A stretch of DNA of 64,000 bases from Microvirga lotononidis (lineage in GTDB: Bacteria > Pseudomonadota > Alphaproteobacteria > Rhizobiales > Beijerinckiaceae), in NCBI RefSeq assembly GCF_034627025.1, contig NZ_CP141048.1, positions 248,001 through 312,000 on the forward strand. The letters are read 5' to 3'. This document shows positions 47,327 to 55,445 of the stretch, piece by piece (position 1 is the first letter of the stretch; the number at the start of each line of letters is the position of its first letter). The notes under the pieces were generated by a model that did not search any database, had not been told where the DNA came from, and saw nothing but the letters and a program-made list of their open reading frames with translations. The position numbers and the translations under genes were made by a program.

Positions 47327-48166
47327 TCACCGCAACGCATCCATGGGGACCATGTCCATGTCGGTGAAATCCTGGTTGTCGCCGCCCATGGCCCAGACGA
47401 AGGTGTAGTTGCTGGTGCCGACGCCGGAATGGATCGACCAGCCGGGAGAGAGGATCGCCTGCTCGTTGGCGACGACGAGATGCTTCGTCTCGTCGGGCTC
47501 GCCCATGAAATGGAACACGCGCGTGTCGGGCTGCATATCGAAATAGACATAGACCTCCGAGCGGCGGTCATGCACGTGAGCCGGCATGGTGTTCCACATG
47601 CTGCCGGGCTTGAGCTGGGTCATGCCGAGGACGAGCTGGGCAGAGCGGCATACCTCCGGGTGGATCATCTGGAAGATCGTGCGGACATTACCGTTCGCCG
47701 CATCGCCCAGATCGATCCGGCGAGCCCGGTCAAGGCCGATCTTCACGGTCTCGAAACGGGCATGGGCCGGCGTGCTGACGAGATAGAACTTCGCCGGGCT
47801 GCTCTCGTCGAGGCTTTCGAAGCGGACGTCCCTCGTGCCCATGGCGACGTAGAGCGCATCGCGGGGATCGAGGTGGTGGCTCTCGCCGTCCGTCTGCACG
47901 CGCCCTGCCCCACCGAGATTGACGACACCAAGCTCGCGACGGTCGAGGAAGTTCGGAGAGCCGATCTGCCTGTGCGATTCCAGCCTGATCGCTCCCGTCG
48001 TGGGCGTCGCGCCGCCGACCACGAGCCGGTCGATGTGGCTGTAGGTCAGTTTGACCTCGCCAGGGACGAACAGCGTTTCGATCAGGAAGTGCCGGCGCAG
48101 TTCGGCCGCGCTGAAATGGCGGACCGCCTCGGGATGGCATACCTGCCGGATGGCGATGGTCATCAT
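47327..48166 (-). CDS. kduI: 5-dehydro-4-deoxy-D-glucuronate isomerase
   Basis: KduI isomerises 5-keto-4-deoxyuronate to 2,5-diketo-3-deoxygluconate. The 279-residue bicupin enzyme shows the family N-terminus (RHFLIETLFVPGEVKLTYSH), the central MGTRDVRFES and the zinc site NTMPAHVHDRRSEVYVYFD. The conserved C-terminal SPGWSIHSGVGTSNYTFVWA is also present. Two adjacent ATGs open the frame; the second (48163) is better spaced from GAGAGG. It is the link between the TRAP genes and kduD in one operon. Confidence 0.95.
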   Translation of the reverse strand: MMTIAIRQVCHPEAVRHFSAAELRRHFLIETLFVPGEVKLTYSHIDRLVVGGATPTTGAIRLESHRQIGSPNFLDRRELGVVNLGGAGRVQTDGESHHLDPRDALYVAMGTRDVRFESLDESSPAKFYLVSTPAHARFETVKIGLDRARRIDLGDAANGNVRTIFQMIHPEVCRSAQLVLGMTQLKPGSMWNTMPAHVHDRRSEVYVYFDMQPDTRVFHFMGEPDETKHLVVANEQAILSPGWSIHSGVGTSNYTFVWAMGGDNQDFTDMDMVPMDALR

Positions 48167-48186
48167 TACCTCTCAACTGCGAATTT

Positions 48187-49467
48187 CTAGCGGAACAGGG
48201 CCGGCAGCCAGAGCGACAGGCCGGGGATGTAGGTGACGAGCAGCAGCACGAAGACGCTGGCGCCCAGGAAAGGCCAGATGGTCTTCATGGCCTCGCCGAT
48301 GGTGATCTTGCCCACCGCGCACCCGACGAAGAGCACGGAGCCCACGGGCGGCGTGTTGAGGCCTATGCCGGCATTGAGGATCAGGATCACGCCGAAATGC
48401 ACCGGATCGATGCCGAAGGCCTTGATCACGGGCAGGAAGATCGGCGTGCAGATGATGATCATCGGCGCCATGTCCATGAAGGTTCCGAGCACCAGAAGGA
48501 TGACGTTGATGAGCAAAAGCACCACGATGGGATTGTCGGACACGCTCTTCATGAGCGCGATCGTGGCCTGCGGCACCTGCAGGAAAGCCATGAGCCAGCC
48601 GAAGGCGCTCGCCGTGCCGATGACGAGCAGGACCATGGCGGTGGTGCGCACCGCCCCAAGCGTCGCCTCGACGAAGCTCTCCCAGTTCATCTCGCGATAG
48701 ACGAAGAGCGTCACGAGCAGCGCATAGACGACCGCGATGCAGGAGCTCTCCGTCGCCGTGAAGATTCCTGAGCGGACGCCGCCGAAGATGATGAAGATGA
48801 GGAGGATTCCCGGCACGGCCGAGACGAGGAAATAAGCCAGCATCCGGAAACCCGGAAAGGGATCGGCCGGATAGCCGCGGCGGACGGCAACCACGTAGGC
48901 CGTGATCATCAGCGCGGCCGCCAGAAGAAGACCCGGCACCACGCCGGCCGTAAAGAGATCCGCCACGGAGATCGTGCCGCCGGCCGCGATCGAATAGATG
49001 ATCATGTTGTGGGACGGCGGAATCATCAGCGCGATGATGGCGGCGTTCACCGTCACGTTGACGCTGTAATCCTTGGCGTAGCCCCGCTTCTCCATCTGCG
49101 GGATCATGATGCCGCCGATGGCCGAGGCGTCGGCGACGGCTGAGCCGGAAATCCCGCCGAAGAGCGTCGAGGCCACCACGTTCACCTGGCCCAGGCCGCC
49201 GCGCAGATGGCCGACGAACCCGGCCGCCAGGCGGATCAGGCGGTCGGCGATGCCGCCGCGCATCATCAGGTCGCCCGCGTAGATGAAGAACGGAATCGCC
49301 ATCATGGCGAAGGCGTTCATGCCCGAATTGAGCTGCTGGAACACCACGACCGGCGGCAGCTGCATGGAGAGAACGGTCGCCAGCGACGCGATGCCGAGAC
49401 AGAACGCGACCGGCGTGCCGATGATGAGCAGGAGCGTGAAGACGCCGAACAGAACCCACATCTCCAT
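48187..49467 (-). CDS. TRAP transporter large permease (DctM type), uronate operon
   Basis: The 426-residue, 12-helix channel subunit shows IPFFIYAGDLMMRGGIADRL near residue 55, GSAVADASAIGGIMIPQM in the next conserved segment and IGLNTPPVGSVLFVGCAVGK near the C-terminus. The ATG has AAGGAG about 7 bases upstream, located within the end of dctQ, and the two genes are 4 bases apart. With kduI, kduD and kdgF downstream, the imported ligand is probably an unsaturated uronate, a galacturonide or a hexuronate. Confidence 0.93.
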   Translation of the reverse strand: MEMWVLFGVFTLLLIIGTPVAFCLGIASLATVLSMQLPPVVVFQQLNSGMNAFAMMAIPFFIYAGDLMMRGGIADRLIRLAAGFVGHLRGGLGQVNVVASTLFGGISGSAVADASAIGGIMIPQMEKRGYAKDYSVNVTVNAAIIALMIPPSHNMIIYSIAAGGTISVADLFTAGVVPGLLLAAALMITAYVVAVRRGYPADPFPGFRMLAYFLVSAVPGILLIFIIFGGVRSGIFTATESSCIAVVYALLVTLFVYREMNWESFVEATLGAVRTTAMVLLVIGTASAFGWLMAFLQVPQATIALMKSVSDNPIVVLLLINVILLVLGTFMDMAPMIIICTPIFLPVIKAFGIDPVHFGVILILNAGIGLNTPPVGSVLFVGCAVGKITIGEAMKTIWPFLGASVFVLLLVTYIPGLSLWLPALFR

Positions 49468-49471
49468 CGTC

Positions 49472-50011
49472 TCACTCCTTCACGGCAACAAGATGAGGCT
49501 CGTCCGCACGCACCAGGGGCGCTTCCTCCCCGGCGAGCAGGAGACGCACGAGCTTTTCCAGGGAGAACAGGGCGATCAGCACGCCGCCGACCGCGAGGGG
49601 CACGTAATCGAAGCCCTGCGGGATCGGCAGGCCCGGCATCAGGGCCGACCAGGTTTCCACCGCCAGCGCCGCGCCGTACCACGCCATGGCAACACCGAAG
49701 ATCATCACCAGCACCTCGGTGACGGCCAGCATGATCTGGCGCAGGCCGTGCGGGGCGTAATGGAGGGCGATCTCGAAGCCGAGATGGTTGCCCTCGCGCA
49801 CGCCCACGGCGGAACCGAGCAGGATGAACCAGCTCATGAGAAGCAGGGAGGCAGGCTCCGTCCAGCTCGGCGACTGGTTCAGCACGTAACGGCCGAACAC
49901 CTGCCAGGCGACGAAGAGGGTCATCAACACAAGGCCGATCCCGGCGATCCAGAGAGCCGATCGATTCACGACGGCGAGGATGCGGGACAGCGCGGCAAGT
50001 TCAGCGCGCAT
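49472..50011 (-). CDS. TRAP transporter small permease (DctQ type), uronate operon
   Basis: The 179-residue four-helix subunit contains GLVLMTLFVAWQVFGRYVLN followed by QSPSWTEPASLLLMSWFILL, matching the DctQ family pattern of an RY motif, a short loop and a W-x-E motif. The extra upstream codons to 50053 are basic and not family-like, so the ATG at 50011 is preferred, although the SD (GGAGATT) is about 11 bases away. A hairpin lies between it and dctP. Confidence 0.85.
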   Translation of the reverse strand: MRAELAALSRILAVVNRSALWIAGIGLVLMTLFVAWQVFGRYVLNQSPSWTEPASLLLMSWFILLGSAVGVREGNHLGFEIALHYAPHGLRQIMLAVTEVLVMIFGVAMAWYGAALAVETWSALMPGLPIPQGFDYVPLAVGGVLIALFSLEKLVRLLLAGEEAPLVRADEPHLVAVKE

Positions 50012-50043
50012 CGGTAAGAATCTCCGGTGGAGCAAGAGACGGA

Positions 50044-50059
50044 CCGGCTTCAAAGCCGG
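50044..50059 (-). other. Hairpin between dctP and dctQ
   Basis: CCGGCTT-CA-AAGCCGG is a 7-base-pair stem with a 2-base turn in the 72-base gap after dctP. As after the other binding-protein gene at 30499, it may protect the dctP message end or reduce read-through into the permease genes. Confidence 0.4.
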
Positions 50060-50083
50060 CCCGCCGGCATCGACCTGACAGGC

Positions 50084-51064
50084 TCAGTTCATGGCCTGGA
50101 TGCGGGAGACGAGCTCCTTCACCTTCGCGTCCTTGGCGTATTTCTCATAGACGGGCTTCATGGCGTCGATGAAGGGCTGCTTGTCGACGTTGTTGATCTG
50201 GCTGCCGCTCGCCCGGATCTTCTTCTCGGCGTCCTTCTCGCGCGCCTCCCAGAGCTCGCGCATCTTCACGACGGATTCCTTCGCCGTCTCGCGCACCGCC
50301 TTCTGGTCTTCCGGCGAGAGCTTGTCGAAGCTCTTCTTCGACATCACCAGCACTTCCGGCGACATGGAATGCTCGGTCAGCGAGTAGAACTTCGCCACCT
50401 CGAAGTGACGGAAGGAATCGTAGCTCGGCCAGTTGTTCTCGGCGCCGTCCACCACGCCGGTCTGGAGGGCGGAATAGACCTCGCCCGGAGGCATCGGCGT
50501 CGCATTGGCACCGAGCGCATTCACCATGTCGAGGAAGAGATCCGACTGGATCACGCGCACCTTCATGCCCTTGAGATCGGCCGGCGTATTGATGGCGCGC
50601 TTGGAATTGTAGAACGAGCGCGCACCGGAATCGTAGAAGGCGAGCGCCACGAGGCCATGCGGTTCGAAGGCTTTCAGGATCTGATCGCCCACGGGACCGT
50701 CCATGGTCTTGCGCATATGGTCGACCGAGCGGAAGATGAAGGGCAGCGAGGGGACGAGCGTCTCAGGGATCAGGTTGTTGAACGGACCCATGTTGATGCG
50801 GTTCAGATCGATCACGCCGAAACGGGTTTGTTCGATGGTGTCCTTTTCCTGGCCGAGCTGCGCGGAGTGGAACACCTGCACCTTGTACCGGCCGTTGGTC
50901 TTCTTTTCGAGCAGGGAGCCGAAGTATTTCACGGCTTCGACGGTCGGGTATCCGTCCGGATGGATATCGGCCGAGCGCAGCGTCGCCTGGGCGCCGGCCG
51001 TGCCGCTCATGAAAGCCGCCCACACGCCGAGCGCGGTGGCGGCAAGGGTTCTCTTGGTGAACAT
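50084..51064 (-). CDS. TRAP transporter solute-binding protein (DctP type), uronate operon
   Basis: The 326-residue periplasmic protein has a signal peptide (TLAATALGVWAAFMSGTAGA, then QA). DctP-family motifs follow, such as GARSFYNSKRAINTPADLKG and MKVRVIQSDLFLDMVNALGA with the substrate-binding Arg, and GEVYSALQTGVVDGAENNWP. It is the first gene of the uronate operon and diverges from the GntR regulator across 191 bases. The likely ligand is an unsaturated galacturonide or uronate, inferred from kduI, kduD and kdgF. Confidence 0.92.
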   Translation of the reverse strand: MFTKRTLAATALGVWAAFMSGTAGAQATLRSADIHPDGYPTVEAVKYFGSLLEKKTNGRYKVQVFHSAQLGQEKDTIEQTRFGVIDLNRINMGPFNNLIPETLVPSLPFIFRSVDHMRKTMDGPVGDQILKAFEPHGLVALAFYDSGARSFYNSKRAINTPADLKGMKVRVIQSDLFLDMVNALGANATPMPPGEVYSALQTGVVDGAENNWPSYDSFRHFEVAKFYSLTEHSMSPEVLVMSKKSFDKLSPEDQKAVRETAKESVVKMRELWEAREKDAEKKIRASGSQINNVDKQPFIDAMKPVYEKYAKDAKVKELVSRIQAMN

Positions 51065-51201
51065 GATCTTCCTCCTTAGGCGTCCTCAGTGTTTTGTTGT
51101 TCCAGTCCAAGCCATTGGTCGGCTTGCCCTGCGCCTTGAGCCCATGCGACTCATCGAGCGGGACCGGCGTCCGCTTGCCGCGGCTTACCTGGTCGACGAT
51201 T

Positions 51202-51214
51202 GTATGGTAGTATG
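51202..51214. promoter_or_regulatory. Possible GntR operator upstream of the regulator gene
   Basis: The direct repeat GTATG-GTA-GTATG lies about 45 bases before the GTG of the GntR gene and about 140 bases before dctP. FadR-type regulators usually bind short half-sites in such spacers. The match to any known motif is weak. Confidence 0.3.
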
Positions 51215-51255
51215 CACTTATATGTTACGCAACCCGCCAAAAGAATGAGATTGCC

Positions 51256-51936
51256 GTGAACACGCCCTTCCCTGTCGGCCAAGGCTCCGCAGCCCAGCGC
51301 ATCGAGAACGAGCTGCGCCGCCTGATTATCGCCCTGGAGCTTCCCCCCGGAAGCCGGCTCTCCGAGCAGGATATCGCGGAGCGTCATGGGGTCTCGCGAC
51401 AGCCGGTGCGCGAGGCGCTGATCGGCCTCGCCAGGACCCGCCTCGTGGAGATCCAGCCCCAGCGGGGCACCACGGTCGTGAAGATCTCTGTGCGCAAGAT
51501 GATGGAGGCCCGGTTCGTCCGGGAGGCGATCGAGACGGCGGTCGTGCGCCGCGCCTGCGCGTCCTTCGACCAGCAGAGCCGGGAGCGGATCGACGATCTC
51601 CTCGAGATGCAGGAACAGGCAGCCCGCAGGAACGACCACGACGCCTTCCAGCGCTACGACGAACTGTTTCACATTGCCCTGGCGGAGGGTGCCGGCTGCC
51701 CCCTCGCCTGGGAAGCCGTGCAGGACATAAAGGCCCATATGGACCGGGTGTGCCAGCTCACGCTACCAAGTCCGGAGGCCATGCTGCCCCTGATCGACCA
51801 GCACCGCGCCATCGTGACGGCCATCGACAGCCGCGACGAGGACGCCGCCGCCGAGGCCATGCGCCGCCACCTCACGGAGATCCTGCGCGCCCTGCCCCGC
51901 GTCGAGGCCGAGAACCCGGAACTGTTCAGTTCGTGA
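51256..51936 (+). CDS. GntR-family transcriptional regulator (FadR subfamily)
   Basis: The 226-residue protein has an N-terminal winged helix (LPPGSRLSEQDIAERHGVSR, then QPVREALIGLA) and a C-terminal FCD domain. The probable metal-binding His residues are in RYDELFHIALAEG, LIDQHRAIVTAI and MRRHLTEILRAL. FCD-type regulators commonly sense sugar acids and repress uptake and catabolic genes. The divergent position opposite dctP-dctQ-dctM-kduI-kduD-kdgF suggests it controls this operon, with KDG or a uronate as inducer. The start is a GTG at 51256. Confidence 0.88.
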   Translation: MNTPFPVGQGSAAQRIENELRRLIIALELPPGSRLSEQDIAERHGVSRQPVREALIGLARTRLVEIQPQRGTTVVKISVRKMMEARFVREAIETAVVRRACASFDQQSRERIDDLLEMQEQAARRNDHDAFQRYDELFHIALAEGAGCPLAWEAVQDIKAHMDRVCQLTLPSPEAMLPLIDQHRAIVTAIDSRDEDAAAEAMRRHLTEILRALPRVEAENPELFSS

Positions 51937-51954
51937 GGGATTAGTGCAGGGAGC

Positions 51955-52175
51955 GCTCCGCTGTCATCCTCGGCGAGCCGAAGGCGAGGGAAGAGGATCC
52001 ATAGCGCAGAGCCGGTCGGTGGATTCCCTTCCCCTCCGCTGCGCGTCCTTCCGGGAATGACACTTGCCACCTCATGGCCTGCCCGGACTTGATCCGGGGA
52101 CCAGTGCCGGCCATCCCGATACTGAAAAACGCCGCGCTCTTCTAATCGAGATCACCGGCACGAGGCCGGTGATGA
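51955..52175. repeat. Cluster of intergenic palindromic repeats
   Basis: The 272-base gap after the GntR gene has no gene. It contains CCCGGA-CTTGA-TCCGGG (52082-52098) and a perfect 9-base-pair hairpin ATCACCGGC-ACGAG-GCCGGTGAT (52151-52173). The preceding stretch (ATCCTCGGCGAGCCGAAGGC) is also of the type repeated in many copies in such genomes. The hairpin lies 35 bases past the end of the Lrp gene and may help end its transcript. Confidence 0.6.
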
Positions 52176-52208
52176 CTTGGGAGGTGAGTGTGCGATCGTG
52201 CACCCTCC

Positions 52209-52664
52209 TCACGACCGCAGCACGAACGCCGTGGTCGACTTGATGCGTTCCATGGCGAAGCGGGACGTGACGTTCTTGAGCGGGATGGCCTTGACCAGCT
52301 GCTTGTAGAAGTGGTCGTAGGCGGCCATGTCGGGCACGACGACGCGCAGGATGTAGTCCACGTCGCCGGCCATGCGGTAGATTTCCATCACCTCGGGAAT
52401 GCCGGAGACGAAATCCGCGAATTGCTGCATCCAGGACTCGGAATGGTCGTAGGCCTCCACGGCCACGAAGGCCGTGAGGCTGAGGCCGATCTTGTCCGGA
52501 TCGACCAGCGCCACCCGCCGCTGAATGACACCCGAGGATTCCAGCCGCTGGATCCGCTTCCAGCACGGCGTCTGGGACAGGTTCACCCGCTGGGCGAGTT
52601 CCGCCACGGAGATGCTGGCATCCTCCTGCAGGTACCTCAGGATTTTGGCATCGATTGCGTCCAT
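52209..52664 (-). CDS. Lrp/AsnC-family transcriptional regulator
   Basis: The 151-residue protein has the Lrp layout: an N-terminal helix-turn-helix (DAKILRYLQEDASISVAELA, then QRVNLSQTPCWKRIQRLE) and a C-terminal RAM ligand domain (GDVDYILRVVVPDMAAYDHF). The family usually senses an amino acid and controls its transport or breakdown. I chose the ATG at 52664 with AGGACGG upstream; the longer frame is not Lrp-like. It diverges from the MetQ-like gene, and a palindrome TGTTCT-N6-AGAACA lies 36 bases before its start with a second copy further into the spacer. It therefore probably regulates itself and the organosulfur operon. Confidence 0.9.
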   Translation of the reverse strand: MDAIDAKILRYLQEDASISVAELAQRVNLSQTPCWKRIQRLESSGVIQRRVALVDPDKIGLSLTAFVAVEAYDHSESWMQQFADFVSGIPEVMEIYRMAGDVDYILRVVVPDMAAYDHFYKQLVKAIPLKNVTSRFAMERIKSTTAFVLRS

Positions 52665-52699
52665 CGACCGTCCTAAGCAGCGTTTCGCGAGTCCCTTTA

Positions 52700-52717
52700 T
52701 GTTCTTTATATAGAACA
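52700..52717. promoter_or_regulatory. Palindrome TGTTCT-N6-AGAACA, copy 1
   Basis: A perfect 6-base inverted repeat with an AT-only centre (TTATAT), 36 bases before the Lrp start. The size and AT-rich middle suit an Lrp-type operator. The same arms with the same spacing recur at 52872-52889. Confidence 0.6.
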
Positions 52718-52871
52718 AGGTCAAGTCGCATGGACAAGCGGCACCCCAGACCGTTGGACCCTGAGCCACCTTCCCCTCCCTTAAAAAGCCGGCAACTTCA
52801 ATGAAGCCATGAGGAGAAGGAATTTTCCGCCCGCCTCTTTAGCATCAGGAGAAGTTTTTTCTTTGCCTCCG

Positions 52872-52889
52872 TGTTCTAAAAAAAGAACA
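52872..52889. promoter_or_regulatory. Palindrome TGTTCT-N6-AGAACA, copy 2
   Basis: Identical arms to the copy at 52700-52717, here with centre AAAAAA. It is 172 bases from the first copy and about 225 bases before the MetQ-like start, in the spacer that must hold the rightward promoter. Confidence 0.6.
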
Positions 52890-53113
52890 ATCTAATTGAC
52901 CCCGACCGGTTCGCCCGTCACCATTTCGGCAAGTCTCCACGATGCGACATGGGTCATTAGCATCAGAGCATGGAAGTATCTGTCCGTCGTGGAATAGATC
53001 TTCAAAGCTCTCAAAGCTCATGGCGCAAAAAGACGAAGGCCGATAAGCTTCTTTCGTCCTCTGGAGACAAGAAACTCGATCTGATTTTTCTTACGAACCA
53101 GAGGTCCCGTCCA
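52890..53113. other. Leader region of the organosulfur operon
   Basis: This is the rest of the 449-base divergent spacer. An open frame starts at 52970 in phase with the binding protein, but its translation has no signal-peptide character, so I regard it as untranslated leader. A TTGACC at 52896-52901 could be a -35 box, but I find no good -10 box. Confidence 0.4.
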
Positions 53114-53986
53114 ATGCCGATCAAAGCTCTCTCCGCCTGGAGCCCCCGCCGGTCAGCTGCAAAGTCCCTGCCGCTCCTGGCCCTTCTCGCCGCTTCCGCC
53201 TGGGCCCTCGTGGCGGCTCCGGCTCATGCGGAGCCGCCCCTGAAGATCGGCATCAATTCGGGCCTCTCGGCCGATGCGGTCCATCAGGCCGCCAAGGAAG
53301 CCAAGGAGCAGGGGCTCGACGTGAAGGTGATCGAGTTCACCGACTGGATCACGCCCAATGCCGCCCTCGTGAACAAGGACATCGACGCGAACTACTTCCA
53401 GCACATCCCCTTCCTGGAGGACGCCAAGAAGGCGCGCGGCTACGATTTCGTGTCCATCGGCGTGGGCACCATGTCCAAGGTCGGCCTCTACTCGAAGAAG
53501 TACAAGAGCGTTGCGGACCTTCCCAACGGCGCGAAGGTCGCCATCGCCAATGATCCGGTGAACGGCGGACGCGGCCTCGTTCTTCTCGAACGGGTCGGCC
53601 TGATCAAGCTGAAGGAAGGCCTGGACTACAAGGCAACCGTTGCGGACATCGTGTCCAATCCGAAGAACATCAAGATCACCGAACTCGTCGCGCAGCAGCT
53701 GCCGACCGCCCTCGACGACGTCGATCTCGGACAGGGCTATCCCGCGACCCTCAAGCAATACGACATCGATCCGAACTCGGCCCTGATCTTCGACAACGTC
53801 CAGAAGCGCTTCGCCATCCAGTGGGTGGTGCGCGCCGAAGACGCCGAGAACCCACGGATCAAGAAGTTCGTCTCGATCTACCAGAACTCGCCTGAGGTCA
53901 AAGCCATACTCAAGAAGCATTTCGGCGACATGACCGTTCCTGCGTGGGATCTCCCGAAGGAAACCGCCGCCAATCCGACGAACTGA
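53114..53986 (+). CDS. MetQ/NlpA-type ABC transporter substrate-binding protein
   Basis: The 290-residue protein has a signal peptide (LPLLALLAASAWALVAAPAH, cut after AHA) with no lipobox Cys, so it is probably free in the periplasm rather than a lipoprotein. The mature part matches the NlpA/MetQ family: LKIGINSGLSADAVHQAAKE, VIEFTDWITPNAALVNKDID, ANYFQHIPFLEDAK and VAIANDPVNGGRGLVLLERV. MetQ proteins bind D/L-methionine or related molecules. The ATG at 53114 has GAGG 9 bases upstream. The other operon members suggest the ligand is a sulfur compound, such as a methionine derivative, sulfone or sulfonate. Confidence 0.87.
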   Translation: MPIKALSAWSPRRSAAKSLPLLALLAASAWALVAAPAHAEPPLKIGINSGLSADAVHQAAKEAKEQGLDVKVIEFTDWITPNAALVNKDIDANYFQHIPFLEDAKKARGYDFVSIGVGTMSKVGLYSKKYKSVADLPNGAKVAIANDPVNGGRGLVLLERVGLIKLKEGLDYKATVADIVSNPKNIKITELVAQQLPTALDDVDLGQGYPATLKQYDIDPNSALIFDNVQKRFAIQWVVRAEDAENPRIKKFVSIYQNSPEVKAILKKHFGDMTVPAWDLPKETAANPTN

Positions 53987-54017
53987 CCATCAACTGACGA
54001 TCGAGCCGGGTGAGGCC

Positions 54018-55418
54018 ATGACCAAGAAGATCAACATCTACGCCTTCGACATGAACTGCGTGGGCCACATCAATCATGGAATGTGGACCCACCCGCGCGA
54101 TCAGTCTCCGTCCTATACGAGCCTGGATTACTGGGTGAACCTCGCGAAGATCGCCGAGCGGGGCAAGCTCGACGGCATCTTCCTCGCCGACATCGTCGGC
54201 GTCTACGATGTCTACAAGGGCGGTCCCGAGACCGCCATCGCGGCCGGCGCGCAGGTTCCCGTCAACGACCCCATGCTCGTCGTGCCCGCCATGGCCCATG
54301 CGACGAAGCATCTCGGCTTCGGCGTCACCGTCAACACGACCTACGAGCAGCCTTATCTGCATGCCCGCCGCATGTCGACGCTCGATCATCTCACGAACGG
54401 GCGCATCGGCTGGAACATCGTGACGGGCTATCTCGACAGCGCCGCCCGCGGCATGGGATTACCCGAGCAGCTCGATCACGATCATCGTTACGACATCGCC
54501 GACGATTATCTCGACGTGCTCTACAAGCTCTGGGAAGGCAGCTGGGACGATGATGCCGTCGTCCGCGACCGCGCCCACGGCATCTATGCGCGCCCGGACA
54601 AGGTCAGGGCCATCAGGCACGATGGGCCCTATTACCAGATCGACGCCATTCACCTGAGCGAGCCGTCTCCGCAGCGCACGCCCGTCCTGTATCAGGCCGG
54701 CTCCTCGACCCGCGGGCGCGAGTTCGCCGCCAGGCACGCCGAATGCGTGTTCACGGGCGGTCCCAACCCGGGCGTCGCGAAAGACATCATTGCGGACATC
54801 AGGGCCCGCGCCGCGAGCCACGGACGCAATCCCCGCGACGTGAAGGTCTTCGTCGGCATGAGCGTCGTGGTCGGCCGCACGGAAAAGGAAGCACAGGACA
54901 AGCTGGAGGAATATCGCCGCCATGCGAGTGTGGAAGGCGCGCTGGCCCACTTCTCGAGTTCGTCAGGCGTGGACTTCGCGAAATACGATCTCGACGAGCC
55001 GATCCAATACGAGAAGAACAATGCCAACAATTCGACCCTGGAAGCCATCACCAAGCGCAGTGCCGGCACGGTCTGGACCGTTCGCAAACTGATCGACCAG
55101 ATGATCCTGGGCAGCCGTCAGAAGCCGTTCGTCGGCACGCCCGAGCAGATCGCCGACCATATCGCCTCATGGGTCGAGACCGCCGATATCGACGGCATCA
55201 ACCTGCCGCGCACGGTGGCGCCGGAAAGTCTCGCCGACTTCGTCGATCTCGTCGTTCCCGCCCTCCAGGAGCGCGGCCTGTTCAAGGCCGATTACGCGGA
55301 CGGGACGCTTCGCGAGAAGCTGTTCGGCGAGGGCCGCAGCCGTCTTCCGGCCGAGCATTGGGGCGCTCGCTATCGCCCGAACGCGGCGCAGCCTGCGCCC
55401 GCTCGGGAAATCGCCTGA
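54018..55418 (+). CDS. Bacterial luciferase-like FMN-dependent monooxygenase (NtaA/DszA type)
   Basis: The 466-residue protein belongs to the luciferase-like group with NtaA, SnaA, DszA and SoxA, which use reduced FMN and O2 to oxidise their substrate. Motifs are LDGIFLADIVGVYDVYKGGP, a substrate/flavin region GRIGWNIVTGYLDSAARGMG and PVLYQAGSSTRGREFAARHA. Reduced flavin must come from a separate reductase, which is not in the operon. Family members cleave C-S or C-N bonds (DBT sulfone, NTA, EDTA). With MetQ-like and SfnB/DszC-like partners, cleavage of an organosulfur compound is the best guess. It starts 31 bases after the binding-protein stop. Confidence 0.87.
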   Translation: MTKKINIYAFDMNCVGHINHGMWTHPRDQSPSYTSLDYWVNLAKIAERGKLDGIFLADIVGVYDVYKGGPETAIAAGAQVPVNDPMLVVPAMAHATKHLGFGVTVNTTYEQPYLHARRMSTLDHLTNGRIGWNIVTGYLDSAARGMGLPEQLDHDHRYDIADDYLDVLYKLWEGSWDDDAVVRDRAHGIYARPDKVRAIRHDGPYYQIDAIHLSEPSPQRTPVLYQAGSSTRGREFAARHAECVFTGGPNPGVAKDIIADIRARAASHGRNPRDVKVFVGMSVVVGRTEKEAQDKLEEYRRHASVEGALAHFSSSSGVDFAKYDLDEPIQYEKNNANNSTLEAITKRSAGTVWTVRKLIDQMILGSRQKPFVGTPEQIADHIASWVETADIDGINLPRTVAPESLADFVDLVVPALQERGLFKADYADGTLREKLFGEGRSRLPAEHWGARYRPNAAQPAPAREIA

Positions 55419-55445
55419 TCCATTTTCATTTTCACGGAAGCATCG

